DNA of 34,506 bases from Aminivibrio sp. (lineage in GTDB: Bacteria > Synergistota > Synergistia > Synergistales > Aminobacteriaceae), in assembly GCF_016756745.1 (NCBI RefSeq), contig NZ_JAESIH010000048.1, positions 13,805 through 48,310 on the forward strand, given 5' to 3'. Positions 14,462 through 22,277 of the stretch are shown here, in pieces; within the stretch, counting starts at the first letter, position 1, and each line of letters starts with the position of its first letter. The position numbers and the translations under genes are program-made. The notes below the pieces were generated by a model that saw nothing but the letters and a program-made list of their open reading frames with translations, had not been told where the DNA came from and searched no databases.

Positions 14462-15508
14462 TCAGAATTTCCGTCGTCTGCCCTTTCTTTTGTTGACGAG
14501 GATGCCGCTCCTTCCCAGGGCCTGGAGTTTGTCGATCTCGGCAAGGGCCTTGCCCGTGCCGAGGGCGACGCATTCCATGGGATCGTCCGCCGTAAAGCAG
14601 TTGATGCCCGTGTGCCTGGTAATGAGCTCAGGGAGGCCTCTCAGCAGCGAACCGCCGCCCGTGAGGACGATTCCCCTGTCTATTATATCGGCGGAGAGTT
14701 CCGGCGGCGTTAGCTCCAGAACGTTCCGAACTCCATCAATCAACGCCTGAACCATCTCGCCGATGGCCATGGAGACACTGGCGCTGGAGACCTCGATCTG
14801 CCTGGGAAGGCCCTGGACGAGGTCCCGCCCCTTGAGGACCATGACCGTTTCCTCTTCCTCCTGGAGACAGGTGCCGATCATGATCTTGAGGTTTTCGGCG
14901 GTCTGTTCGCCGATGGCCAGGCTGTACTGTTTGCGGAGGTAGCGCATGATGCCCTCGTCGAAACGGTCTCCGCCGATGCGGAGGGACTTGGACACCACGA
15001 TGCCTCCCAGGGAGATGACTGCGATATCGGTGGTCCCTCCGCCGATGTCCACCACCATTTTGCCCCGGGGCTCCTCCACGTTGAGATTGGCGCCGATGGC
15101 GGCGGCCATGGGTTCCTCGATGAGGTAGGCTTCCTTGGCCCCCACTTCCACGGCGGCCTCGAGGACCGCCCGGCGTTCAACGTCGGTGGCTCCCGACGGA
15201 ACGCAGATCATGACCCGGTTGCGGAAAAAGCGGCTGAAGCCCCGCTGGACGCGGCGCATGAAGTGGTGCAGCATGGCCTCCGTCATGGTGTAGTCGGCGA
15301 TGACGCCGTCCCGCAGCGGGCGGACCGACGTGATGTTTCCCGGCGTGCGGCCGACCATGTTCTTGGCCTCGTAGCCCACAGCGAGTATTTTCCCGGTATC
15401 AAGGTCCACGGCCACCACTGAGGGTTCCCGAAGGACGATACCCTTATTTTTCACATAAATAAGTACGGTTGCTGTTCCAAGGTCTATTCCTATATCCGTT
15501 CCGAACAC
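14462..15508 (-). CDS. mreB: Rod-shape-determining protein of the MreB/Mbl family
   Basis: 348 residues with the actin-like ATPase motifs: phosphate 1 IGIDLGTATVLIYVK (about 7-21), phosphate 2 VVDIGGGTTDIAVIS, connect regions, and adenosine motif GIVLTGGGSLLRGLPELI. It polymerises under the inner membrane and directs elongation-phase peptidoglycan synthesis. The last about 20 residues are very basic (NKRKGRRRKF), an extension beyond the usual end. The start is GTG at 15508 with AAGGAGGAA. No mreC or mreD follows; instead flagellar rod genes follow, as with mbl in Bacillus, so Mbl is the closer label. Confidence 0.93.
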   Translation of the reverse strand: MFGTDIGIDLGTATVLIYVKNKGIVLREPSVVAVDLDTGKILAVGYEAKNMVGRTPGNITSVRPLRDGVIADYTMTEAMLHHFMRRVQRGFSRFFRNRVMICVPSGATDVERRAVLEAAVEVGAKEAYLIEEPMAAAIGANLNVEEPRGKMVVDIGGGTTDIAVISLGGIVVSKSLRIGGDRFDEGIMRYLRKQYSLAIGEQTAENLKIMIGTCLQEEEETVMVLKGRDLVQGLPRQIEVSSASVSMAIGEMVQALIDGVRNVLELTPPELSADIIDRGIVLTGGGSLLRGLPELITRHTGINCFTADDPMECVALGTGKALAEIDKLQALGRSGILVNKRKGRRRKF

Positions 15509-15587
15509 GGCGTCTTCCTCCTTTGGACGACGAAAGGCATGTTTCGGGGCGTCCCCACGGCTCTCTTTTCCGGCGATGGAGCTCCGG

Positions 15588-15616
15588 ATTATATATAAAA
15601 CGACCGGTCTATTCTA
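15588..15616 (-). promoter_or_regulatory. Possible promoter of mreB-flgF-flgG-flgA-flgH-flgI-flgJ
   Basis: In the 100-bp truA-mreB gap a perfect TATAAT (15593-15588, minus strand) lies 79 bases before the mreB GTG. The hexamer 17 bases upstream is TAGAAT (15616-15611), 3 of 6 matches to TTGACA, and overlaps the end of truA. The AT-rich stretch TTTTATATATAAT stands out in a GC-rich background. Confidence 0.45.
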
Positions 15617-16376
15617 CCCTGTACGGGCCGAATGGGGTACCCTCCCCATAGCCCACTTTCCACAAGTACAATCCCTCGGCGGGAGCGGTCATGGCCGAGT
15701 TTTCCCTGGCCTGGCCCCCGAGAAGGCCCTTCAGCCATTCTACCGATTTTTTCCCCCGTCCGACGGCGTTCAGGTTGCCCGCCATGATGCGGACCATGTT
15801 GGTGAGAAAGGCATTTCCCCGGACGGTGAACACGGCGAGGCGGCCCTTTCTCGTGACCGAGGCCCGGTGGATGGTCCGGACCGTCCGCTCGGGGCATTCG
15901 GCCGTCTTGCAGAACGCCCGGAAATCATGATCCCCCTCGAAGAGGGCGCAGGCCTGCCGGACTTTCCCGAAATCCCAATGGAAACGGTTCCACCATACCC
16001 GCCCGTGGAGAAAGGGAGGCAGGGCGTTCCCGTGCCAGATGAAGAAGCGGTATTCTCTCCAGAGGGCGTGGCGCCTGGCGTCGAACCACGGCAGAACCCT
16101 GGCCGTCTCGAGGACGGCGATGTCCGGCGGCAGGCGGAAGTTGACCGCAAGGACGAGCTTGTCGGGCCGCCATTCCTTCTCCAGTTCAAAGGAGATCACC
16201 TGTCCGCAGGCATGAACTCCTGCGTCTGTGCGTCCTGCCGCCGTCACGGTGACGGGTTTTCCCTCGAGAACGGCGAGGCTTGTCTCGATTTTCTCCTGGA
16301 CGCCTGTGCCCATGGCCTGCCGCTGCCATCCCGAATATGCCGTACCCATGTAGCCGACCCGGGCCGCGTAGCGCAT
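15609..16376 (-). CDS. truA: tRNA pseudouridine(38-40) synthase TruA
   Basis: 255 residues. The catalytic aspartate is D51 in AAGRTDAGVHACGQV (about 47-61). The opening GYMGTAYSGWQRQ and the later RGNAFLTNMVRIMAGNL (about 200-216) are also family hallmarks. It converts uridine to pseudouridine at positions 38-40 of the anticodon arm in several tRNAs. The ATG at 16376 shares one base with the ecfT stop (TGATG); the frame is open farther upstream inside ecfT but without homology. Last gene of the ribosomal super-operon in this window. Confidence 0.95.
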   Translation of the reverse strand: MRYAARVGYMGTAYSGWQRQAMGTGVQEKIETSLAVLEGKPVTVTAAGRTDAGVHACGQVISFELEKEWRPDKLVLAVNFRLPPDIAVLETARVLPWFDARRHALWREYRFFIWHGNALPPFLHGRVWWNRFHWDFGKVRQACALFEGDHDFRAFCKTAECPERTVRTIHRASVTRKGRLAVFTVRGNAFLTNMVRIMAGNLNAVGRGKKSVEWLKGLLGGQARENSAMTAPAEGLYLWKVGYGEGTPFGPYRVE

Positions 16377-17185
16377 CAGGCAAGACTCCGGTCGATGAAA
16401 ACGAGGACAATGACCACGGCCGGAACCAGGAGAAGGGCTGCCGTATCGGCCGCCTTCCAGGCCAGGGGGTACATGCGGGTCCTGCCGGTTCCGCCCCGGT
16501 AGCACCTTGCTTCCATGGCCACGGCGAGGTCTTCCGCCCGCTGGAAGACGATGACGAACAGCGGGATGAGCACCGGAAGAAAGGCCTTCAGCCTCTTCCA
16601 CAGGCCGCCCCGGTCAAAGGAGGCTCCCCTGGCGAGCTGAGCTTTCATGATCCGGTCGGTTTCATCGAGGAGGGTCGGGATGAACCGGAGGGCGATGGTC
16701 ATCATCATGGCCAGTTCATGGGCGGGAAAGCCGAATCGGGCGAAGGGGGAAAAGAGCCTCTCCAGGCCGTCGGCCAGCTCCATGGGCCTGGTGGTCAGGG
16801 TGAGAAATGAGGCGAAGAGCACGAGGAAGAGCAGGCGGAGCCCCATGTAAACGGCCAGGACAACCCCCTCCCGGGATATGGTGACGATGCCGAGAGAGAC
16901 GAGGGGCGTCCCCGAAGTGAAAAAAATATGAATGGAGGCGGTGAAAAGTACCAGGATAAGGACGGGTTTCGCCGACCGCAGGACGAGCCGGAAGGGAAGG
17001 CGGGCCCCGGCGGTCAGGCACGCGAGAAGGATGCCCCACACGGAAAAGACGGCGGGATGCTTCGCGAGGAAAATGCCTGTTAACAGGACAAGGACGGCAA
17101 TGATCTTGCACCGCGGGTCGAGGCGGTGCACCGGGGATTCCGACGGGACGTACTGGCCGAAGGTGAGATGATTGAAGAATTTCAT
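16376..17185 (-). CDS. ecfT: ECF transporter membrane component EcfT
   Basis: 269 residues with about five hydrophobic segments (near 28-60, 72-92, 105-135, 145-165 and 248-266). Two coupling-helix motifs that contact the ATPases are visible: KAQLARGASF and AMEARCYRGGTGRTRM; the second has ARC in place of ARG, a variant I believe is common in this family. EcfT links the two ATPases to vitamin- or metal-binding S subunits, none of which is encoded here, so this is the shared (group II) energising module. The ATG overlaps the ecfA2 stop as ATGA and has GGGAGT in front. Confidence 0.94.
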   Translation of the reverse strand: MKFFNHLTFGQYVPSESPVHRLDPRCKIIAVLVLLTGIFLAKHPAVFSVWGILLACLTAGARLPFRLVLRSAKPVLILVLFTASIHIFFTSGTPLVSLGIVTISREGVVLAVYMGLRLLFLVLFASFLTLTTRPMELADGLERLFSPFARFGFPAHELAMMMTIALRFIPTLLDETDRIMKAQLARGASFDRGGLWKRLKAFLPVLIPLFVIVFQRAEDLAVAMEARCYRGGTGRTRMYPLAWKAADTAALLLVPAVVIVLVFIDRSLA

Positions 17186-18021
17186 TTCTGACTCCCGAAA
17201 AGGGCGGACTTGATTTCTTTCCAGTTCCAGGTGAGGGGGACATCTTTCCCCCGTTCCCGAAGGGCTGCGGAAAGGGCGGCGATCTCGGGCAGGCCGAGCC
17301 CCGTCACGGGGTGGGCGCCGAGGTGGGCCAGCACCGCGGCAGGAGTGTCGCAGACTGATTGGCGCCCGCCGTCCAGCACAAGGATGCGGTCGCTCATCCG
17401 GAGGGCGATGTCCAGGTCGTGGGTGACCAGCAGGATGCCCATTCCTTCGTTCCGGAGATCGGACAGCAGGCGGGTGAGTTCCTTTCTGGAAAAGGAGTCG
17501 AGCCCGGCGGTGGGTTCGTCGAGAACGAGGTAGTCCGGCCGGGAGGACAGGACGGAGGCGATGGCGGCCTTCCGTTTTTCTCCTCCAGAAAGGTGGAAAG
17601 GGCTTCTTCCGAGGCACCCCTCGTCAAGACCGACCTGGCCGGCGGCGGCGGCGACCCGTGCCGGGATGTCATCCTCGGGAACGCCCCAGTTGCGGGGTGC
17701 GAAGGCGAGTTCATCGCTGACCGTCTCGGCGAAGAGCTGCTGCTCGGGGTACTGGAAGACCAGGCCGACTTTCCGGCGAATTTCCCGGAGGCTCGGGTTT
17801 TTTTCCTTCACTTCCAGCCCGTCGATGAGAATCCTTCCCTCCATGGGCAGGAGAATGCCGTTGAGGTGCTGGGCGAGGGTCGATTTACCGCTTCCCGTAT
17901 GGCCTACCACGGAGAACCAGGTTCCTGCCGGAAACTCGAAGGAGATGTCCCGGAGGGCGCAGGTTTCGAGGGGGGTGCCCTGGTGGTAGGTGTGGCCGAG
18001 GCCGGATACGATTATTGACAT
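17182..18021 (-). CDS. ecfA2: ECF transporter ATPase EcfA2
   Basis: 279 residues. ABC ATPase motifs in order: Walker A GHTGSGKST, Q-loop VFQYPEQQLF, signature LSGGEKRKAAIA, Walker B YLVLDEPTAGLD, H-loop LVTHD. The FQYPEQQLFAETV segment is typical of EcfA2 (EcfA') proteins. It powers uptake of micronutrients such as vitamins together with EcfA1 and EcfT. The ATG at 18021 lies inside the end of ecfA1 (10-base overlap), with a poor ribosome site, so translation is probably coupled. Confidence 0.94.
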   Translation of the reverse strand: MSIIVSGLGHTYHQGTPLETCALRDISFEFPAGTWFSVVGHTGSGKSTLAQHLNGILLPMEGRILIDGLEVKEKNPSLREIRRKVGLVFQYPEQQLFAETVSDELAFAPRNWGVPEDDIPARVAAAAGQVGLDEGCLGRSPFHLSGGEKRKAAIASVLSSRPDYLVLDEPTAGLDSFSRKELTRLLSDLRNEGMGILLVTHDLDIALRMSDRILVLDGGRQSVCDTPAAVLAHLGAHPVTGLGLPEIAALSAALRERGKDVPLTWNWKEIKSALFGSQK

Positions 18022-18857
18022 AGTGCGTCGGCCATGGCCGCCACCGTCGGCACGGGGGGGACGGAACGCCCCTCTGCCCTGAGGTCGCGCCAGAAGGAAA
18101 CAAGGGGAGGAATGTCCAGTCCCCACTCACGGAAGGGAAGGTCGGAGAGGAAGAGATCGGGAACGGATCCTTCCCACGCGATCTCTCCCCGGTGCAGGAT
18201 GATCGCCCGGTCGCAGGAGAGAATTTCTTCGAGGCGGTGGGTGATGGAGACGATGGTCTTGCCCGAGGCGTGAAGGTTGCAGAGCACACGAAGGAGTTCC
18301 GCCCTCCCTGCGGGGTCGAGCATGGCCGTCGGCTCGTCGAGGACGAGGCACGGCGTGTCCATGGCGAGGGCCCCTGCGACGGCGAGACGCTGCTTTTCTC
18401 CTCCCGAGAGGGTGTAGGTGGGTTTTTTGCGCTTTTCGAGCAGCCCGGCGACCGAAAGGGCGACCTCCACCCGCTGGACGATTTCTTCGGGGGGGATTCC
18501 CTGGTTTTCCGGTCCGAAGGCAGCGTCTTCCTCCACCACGGTACCCACAATCTGGTTCTCGGGGTTCTGGAAGACCATGGCCACGGTGCTCCGGATGGGG
18601 AAGACGTTTTTCTCATCCCGGGTGGAAAGGCCGTATACAAGACAATCGCCCTGCGAGGGTACCAGCAGGGCGTTCAGGTGTTTCGCAAGGGTGGATTTGC
18701 CTGATCCGTTGCTTCCAAGCAGCGCCACCCACTCCCCCTCGTATATGGAAAGCGTCACGTTCCGGAGGGCGGGGCGGGCACAGCCGGAGCTGTCGGCCGC
18801 TCCTCCGGGATAGACGAAAGTCACATCCCGGAGTTCGCATACCGTTTTTCGGGGCAT
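18012..18857 (-). CDS. ecfA1: ECF transporter ATPase EcfA1
   Basis: 281 residues. Walker A GSNGSGKST, Q-loop MVFQNPENQIVGTVVEEDAA, signature LSGGEKQRLAVA, Walker B CLVLDEPTAMLD and H-loop SITH are complete. QNPENQ plus VEEDAAFGPEN is typical of EcfA1. The ATG at 18857 follows the rplQ stop by two bases; a TTG at 18863 would overlap that stop. Neither has a good ribosome site, which again suggests coupling to rplQ. The placement after rplQ is the same as in Firmicutes. Confidence 0.94.
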   Translation of the reverse strand: MPRKTVCELRDVTFVYPGGAADSSGCARPALRNVTLSIYEGEWVALLGSNGSGKSTLAKHLNALLVPSQGDCLVYGLSTRDEKNVFPIRSTVAMVFQNPENQIVGTVVEEDAAFGPENQGIPPEEIVQRVEVALSVAGLLEKRKKPTYTLSGGEKQRLAVAGALAMDTPCLVLDEPTAMLDPAGRAELLRVLCNLHASGKTIVSITHRLEEILSCDRAIILHRGEIAWEGSVPDLFLSDLPFREWGLDIPPLVSFWRDLRAEGRSVPPVPTVAAMADALCQ

Positions 18858-18859
18858 AA

Positions 18860-19213
18860 TCAATCGACCAGGGCTATAACCGCCATGGGGGAGCCGTCGC
18901 CGTGACGGTTCCCTGTCTTGATGATGCGGGTGTAGCCACCAGGCCGGCCGGCATACCGTTTTGCAAGGTCGTCAAAAAGTTTGATGGCGGCTTCCTTGTG
19001 GGCCATCTTGGACCGGACGATGCGCCGGTCGTGGACAGTGCCGCCCTTGGCCCGGGTAATGAGCCGCTCGGCGTACCGGCGGAGCTCCTTTGCCCGGGTG
19101 ACGGTGGTGGTGATGCTCTCTTCAATGAAAAGGCTGGCCGCCATGTTGGACAGCATGGCCCTTCTGTGGCTGCCATACCGGCCAAGCGTCCGGCTAACCA
19201 TACGATGTCTCAT
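18860..19213 (-). CDS. rplQ: Large-subunit ribosomal protein bL17
   Basis: 117 residues, usual bacterial length. It starts MRHRMVSRTLGRYGSHRRAM and contains the conserved TTTVTRAKELRRYAERLITR (about 36-55), which bind 23S rRNA near the exit tunnel. The ATG at 19213 has AAGGAGG about 12 bases upstream; the reading frame is open far into rpoA but unrelated there. Follows rpoA by 5 bases, as in most bacteria. Confidence 0.96.
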   Translation of the reverse strand: MRHRMVSRTLGRYGSHRRAMLSNMAASLFIEESITTTVTRAKELRRYAERLITRAKGGTVHDRRIVRSKMAHKEAAIKLFDDLAKRYAGRPGGYTRIIKTGNRHGDGSPMAVIALVD

Positions 19214-19218
19214 GGAAA

Positions 19219-20232
19219 TTAATCCTCCTTCGTTGACTTTGTTTCGCCCTTGTCGCCCGAAATGACGGCACCGAGCTTTTCCATTTTCTCTTCGATCTCC
19301 CGGAGGGAAATCTTGCCGAGGTTGCGGATCTTCAGCAGGTCTTCCTTGCTCTTGCTCATGAGATCGCCTATGGTATGAATTCCGCCCCTGAGGAGGCAGT
19401 TCTCGCTGCGGATCGAGAGCTCGAGGTCCCGAACAGGCCGGGAGAGATAATCGTCCTCCTCGCCGGACCGCTCCGAAGCCGTATCGGCTGCTCCCAGGGA
19501 AACGGGGGTATCCTGTTCGGCCCTTTCCTCGGGGTGCTTTTTCTCCATGTCCTCGACGAAATTCGCAAAGTACCCTTTCAGGATCTTCGACGCCTCGCAC
19601 ACGGTGGCCTCCGGTGAATGGACACCGTTGGTCCAGACCTCGAGCACGAGCCGCTCGTAGTCTGTCCGCTGGCCTACCCGGGCGGCTTCCACATTGTAGT
19701 TCACCTTCAGGACAGGTGAAAAGATGGCGTCCACCATGAGGGCGTCCACGGGAAGATAGGGGGGGCGAGGACGTTCCATGGAAGCGTACCCCACTCCCTG
19801 TTCCACGTAAATCTGCATGGAAAGCCTGGCGCCTTCTTCCATGGTGCAGATGGGTGCGTCGGGCCTGACGAACTCCACTTCGCTGTCGGGCTGGATGTCG
19901 GCGGCCGTCACGGTTCCCGCCCTCTCGACTTCCAGGTGGAGCACCCGTACTTCGCTGCTGAAGGAGCGCACCGGGACATGCTTGAGGTTCAGCAGAATCT
20001 CGATGACATCTTCCCTGACTCCGGGAATGGTGCTGAACTCATGGAGCACGCCGTCAATGCGGACCGACGATATGGCCGCTCCCCTGATCGAGGAAAGGAG
20101 AACCCTGCGGAGCGAATTACCAAGGGTAGCTCCATATCCACGCTCAAGGGGTTCGATAAGAACCTTCGCGAAGGTGGGATTGCTTTCCTCGATTCGGATT
20201 TCAGGCCGCATATGTTCCAAGGCTTCCAACAC
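19219..20232 (-). CDS. rpoA: RNA polymerase alpha subunit
   Basis: 337 residues at most. The N-terminal domain has EPLERGYGATLGNSLRRVLL (about 27-46), used for dimerisation and assembly of beta and beta prime; the C-terminal domain (about 265-330) has LELSIRSENCLLRGGIHTIG, with the R, N and C residues that contact UP-element DNA, and KIRNLGKISLREIEEKMEKL. A charged linker of about 25 residues (EERAEQDTP...) joins them. The start is uncertain: GTG 20232, TTG 20220 (behind AAAGGTG) and ATG 20211 are all in frame; homology begins around the last. Confidence 0.96.
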   Translation of the reverse strand: MLEALEHMRPEIRIEESNPTFAKVLIEPLERGYGATLGNSLRRVLLSSIRGAAISSVRIDGVLHEFSTIPGVREDVIEILLNLKHVPVRSFSSEVRVLHLEVERAGTVTAADIQPDSEVEFVRPDAPICTMEEGARLSMQIYVEQGVGYASMERPRPPYLPVDALMVDAIFSPVLKVNYNVEAARVGQRTDYERLVLEVWTNGVHSPEATVCEASKILKGYFANFVEDMEKKHPEERAEQDTPVSLGAADTASERSGEEDDYLSRPVRDLELSIRSENCLLRGGIHTIGDLMSKSKEDLLKIRNLGKISLREIEEKMEKLGAVISGDKGETKSTKED

Positions 20233-20243
20233 CTTTCACGCCA

Positions 20244-20879
20244 TTATCTGGCATAAAACTCGACGACGAGCTGTTCGGTCACGGGCGCATCAATCTGGTC
20301 ACGCGCGGGAAGCGCGATGATTTTTCCCTCGATCTTCTCGGAGTTGACCTCGAGCCACTGGGGCACGGTGCGGGCACCGGCGACTTCCGCGTTCTCCTTC
20401 AGAAGTGCGGTCTCGCGGCTCTTCTCGGTGGCGGCAACCACATCGCCGGCGCTGACCAGGAAGCTGGGGATGTCCACCCTTTTGCCGTTGACGAGAAAGT
20501 GCCCGTGAAGGACAAGCTGCCTGGCCTGCTTTCTGCTGGTGGCGAAGCCGAGACGGTAGACCACGTTGTCCAGCCTGCGCTCGAGAAGCTGCAGGAAATT
20601 GTGGCCGGTCTGGCCGGACATTTTGTTCGCGATCTCGTACATTCTGTGGAACTGCGCTTCGTTCATGCCGTAAAACCTGCGAAGCTTCTGCTTCTCCCGG
20701 AGCCGGATTCCGTACTCGCTGATCTTCGTCCGGGGGCGTCCCCGTTTCATCCTCGTGTTGGCTCCGGCCTCTTTTTTCGTAATGGCGCACTTCGCGGAAT
20801 AGCAGCGGTCGCCCTTCAGGAAGAGCTTGGTTCCCTCAGCCTTGCACTGACGGCACGAAGGCCCTATATATCTGCTCAT
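20244..20879 (-). CDS. rpsD: Small-subunit ribosomal protein uS4
   Basis: 211 residues. It is the zinc-binding form: C9, C12, C26 and C31 form a knuckle. The S4 RNA-binding motif RRLDNVVYRLGFATSRKQAR (about 101-120) is intact. uS4 is a primary 16S rRNA binder and in several bacteria represses its own operon (rpsM-rpsK-rpsD-rpoA) by binding the leader; the structured gap before rpmJ is a candidate site here. AAGGAGGG precedes the ATG. Confidence 0.97.
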   Translation of the reverse strand: MSRYIGPSCRQCKAEGTKLFLKGDRCYSAKCAITKKEAGANTRMKRGRPRTKISEYGIRLREKQKLRRFYGMNEAQFHRMYEIANKMSGQTGHNFLQLLERRLDNVVYRLGFATSRKQARQLVLHGHFLVNGKRVDIPSFLVSAGDVVAATEKSRETALLKENAEVAGARTVPQWLEVNSEKIEGKIIALPARDQIDAPVTEQLVVEFYAR

Positions 20880-20912
20880 AAGAAATAGATTCCCTCCTTG
20901 ACTGACCTTTTC

Positions 20913-21305
20913 CTACACTCTGCGCCGCTTCGGAGGACGGCAGCCGTTGTGAGGAATGGGGGTGGTGTCCTTTATCATGTTCACCTGGAGTCCTGCGGCC
21001 TGAAGAGACCGGATCGCCGATTCGCGGCCGGGACCGGGGCCCTTGACGACCACGTCGATCTCCTGGACGCCATGCTCCTGAACCGCTTTGGCGACTTGGC
21101 TCGCGGCAATCTGGGCGGCGAAGGGAGTGGATTTTCTGGTTCCCTTGAAGCCCACGTTTCCGCCGGAAGCCCATGCGAGTATGTTGCCGCCCTTGTCGCT
21201 CACGCAGACGATGGTATTGTTGAACGTAGAGTAGATGTGGGCGACACCGTAGCTGATATTCTTTCTTTCCTTGCGTTTCCCTTTACGGACCGTACGCTTG
21301 GCCAC
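20913..21305 (-). CDS. rpsK: Small-subunit ribosomal protein uS11
   Basis: 130 residues with the conserved core [20 protein letters not shown] (about 27-46) and the C-terminal [18 protein letters not shown] that reaches into the platform and mRNA exit region. It starts with GTG at 21305, nine bases after AAGGAGG. The lysine/arginine-rich first 15 residues are normal for the family. Confidence 0.97.
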   Translation of the reverse strand: MAKRTVRKGKRKERKNISYGVAHIYSTFNNTIVCVSDKGGNILAWASGGNVGFKGTRKSTPFAAQIAASQVAKAVQEHGVQEIDVVVKGPGPGRESAIRSLQAAGLQVNMIKDTTPIPHNGCRPPKRRRV

Positions 21306-21342
21306 TTAATCCAGCCTCCTTGTTTATCCTGGGTTCAGAAGG

Positions 21343-21720
21343 CTACTTCGTAGCCATCTTCTTGCCCGCGACAGTGCGCCGGGGCCCCTTGCGGGTGCGG
21401 GCATTGGTCTTGGTCTTCTGTCCGCGGACTGGAAGACCGAGCTTGTGACGCTGGCCCCTGTAGCAGCCTATGTCCATAAGCCGCTTGATGTTCATGGACA
21501 CTTCCCTGCGAAGGTCGCCTTCCACCTTGTGGTGATCCTCGATCTCCCTGCGGAGCTTCTGGGTCTCTTCCTCGGTGAGGTCCTTCACCCTGGTGTCCGG
21601 ATTCACTCCGGTGGCCTGGATGATCTTCTTCGAAGTGGGAAGGCCTATTCCAAAAATATAGGTCAACGCAATTTCCACACGCTTGTCTCTGGGTATGTCT
21701 ACTCCGGCGATTCGGGCCAT
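21343..21720 (-). CDS. rpsM: Small-subunit ribosomal protein uS13
   Basis: 125 residues. [20 protein letters not shown] at the start, a helix-hairpin-helix region ([15 protein letters not shown]) and the basic C-terminal tail [20 protein letters not shown] that touches the P-site tRNA and the central bridge to the 50S subunit. ATG 21720 lies 8 bases after the rpmJ stop, whose final codons AGG AGG form the ribosome site. Confidence 0.97.
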   Translation of the reverse strand: MARIAGVDIPRDKRVEIALTYIFGIGLPTSKKIIQATGVNPDTRVKDLTEEETQKLRREIEDHHKVEGDLRREVSMNIKRLMDIGCYRGQRHKLGLPVRGQKTKTNARTRKGPRRTVAGKKMATK

Positions 21721-21728
21721 AGCCAGCC

Positions 21729-21854
21729 TTACCTCCTTGCACCCTGTCTCTGCTTATGGCGCGGATTCCTGCTGCAGATAATCCGCACGACACCCTTGCG
21801 CCGGATAACCCGGCAGAATTCGCACATCGGCTTGACCGAAGGTTTCACTTTCAT
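21729..21854 (-). CDS. rpmJ: Large-subunit ribosomal protein bL36, zinc form
   Basis: 41 residues, read directly from the sequence: starts [20 protein letters not shown] and ends with [13 protein letters not shown]. The zinc ligands C11, C14, C27 and H33 are all present, so this is the zinc-binding type, slightly longer than the common 37-38 residues. It caps the 23S rRNA fold at the L7/L12 stalk base. The two last arginine codons (AGG AGG) double as the ribosome site of rpsM. GAGGAG lies about 12 bases before the ATG. Confidence 0.96.
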   Translation of the reverse strand: MKVKPSVKPMCEFCRVIRRKGVVRIICSRNPRHKQRQGARR

Positions 21855-21883
21855 CCAATCCACGCTCCTCTGGCAAAGAACTC

Positions 21884-21910
21884 AAAAACAGATGCCCTTC
21901 CGAGGGCTTC
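21884..21910 (-). terminator. Attenuator-like hairpin before rpmJ
   Basis: Minus strand: GCCCT-CGGA-AGGGC (21907-21894), flanked by GA/TC pairs after one mismatch, followed by TGTTTTTG (T-run 21888-21884). It lies 34 bases after the TATAAT and 30 bases before the rpmJ ATG. The stem is short, so partial termination or a regulated leader is more likely than a full stop; downstream genes are essential. Confidence 0.45.
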
Positions 21911-21940
21911 TGTACATACCGCATTTTCTCCAAGCTTAGA

Positions 21941-21946
21941 ATTATA
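21941..21946 (-). promoter_or_regulatory. Possible internal promoter (-10) of rpmJ-rpsM-rpsK-rpsD-rpoA-rplQ
   Basis: Perfect TATAAT in the only wide gap of the ribosomal cluster, 86 bases before the rpmJ start codon. The -35 region is poor: the hexamer 17 bases upstream is TTTTCT-like. There is no correctly spaced extended -10 TG. An internal alpha-operon promoter at this position would not be unusual. Confidence 0.4.
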
Positions 21947-21982
21947 CAGCAGTATCGGTCAGAAGAAAATACTTTTCCGTCG

Positions 21983-22014
21983 CCGGGTTCCGTTTTTTGC
22001 CGAAACTTTCCCGG
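21983..22014 (-). other. Stable hairpin downstream of infA
   Basis: Minus strand CCGGG (22014-22010), a four-base bulge AAAG, TTTCG (22005-22001), loop GCAAAAAA, CGGAA (21992-21988), CCCGG (21987-21983). Ten pairs with one G-T wobble. No T-run follows, so it is not a classical terminator; it could protect the infA mRNA end or be part of a protein-binding leader. Confidence 0.5.
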
Positions 22015-22031
22015 TCCTTCTGCGGTCCACT

Positions 22032-22253
22032 CTATTTATATCTATACACTATCCGGCCCCGTGCCAAGTCGTAGGAGGAGATCTCCACCAGGACCTTGTC
22101 GCCCGGGAGAATGCGGATGAAATGAAGCCGCATTTTTCCGGAAACATGGGCGAGAATCCTGTGCCCGTTGTCGAGTTCCACCCGGAACATGGCATTTGGG
22201 AGAGGTTCGATAACTTTCCCCCGTACTTCTAACACGTCGTCTTTGTTGGACAT
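22032..22253 (-). CDS. infA: Translation initiation factor IF-1
   Basis: 73 residues, an OB-fold protein with the typical [20 protein letters not shown] (about 10-29) and [20 protein letters not shown]. It binds the ribosomal A site during initiation with IF-2 and IF-3. The ATG at 22253 is chosen: GGGAGG is 12 bases away and the resulting length fits the family; the in-frame ATG at 22265 touches the same ribosome site with no spacing. A KOW protein gene ends 24 bases upstream. Confidence 0.95.
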   Translation of the reverse strand: MSNKDDVLEVRGKVIEPLPNAMFRVELDNGHRILAHVSGKMRLHFIRILPGDKVLVEISSYDLARGRIVYRYK

Positions 22254-22277
22254 GCGGTTTTTCATCCTCCCTGCTGT

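Larger units (their letters stand above)
21855..22031 (-). other. infA-rpmJ gap: structured leader of the alpha operon
   Basis: The longest gap in the ribosomal part (177 bp). In transcription order it holds a hairpin (22014-21983), an AT-rich stretch with a small GAAAA-GTA-TTTTC palindrome, a TATAAT (21946-21941), and a second hairpin with T-run (21910-21884) before the rpmJ ribosome site. Details are in separate entries. Confidence 0.55.

Noticed and set aside
15595-15611. ACCGGT palindrome followed by GTTTTATAT as terminator of truA
   Set aside because: The palindrome has no loop and the T-run is short; better read as the -10 region of the mreB promoter.
21754-21924. 56-residue frame starting in the infA-rpmJ gap and overlapping rpmJ
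   Set aside because: It starts behind GGAG only 3 bases away and shows no recognisable family; listed only as a possible leader peptide within the gap finding.
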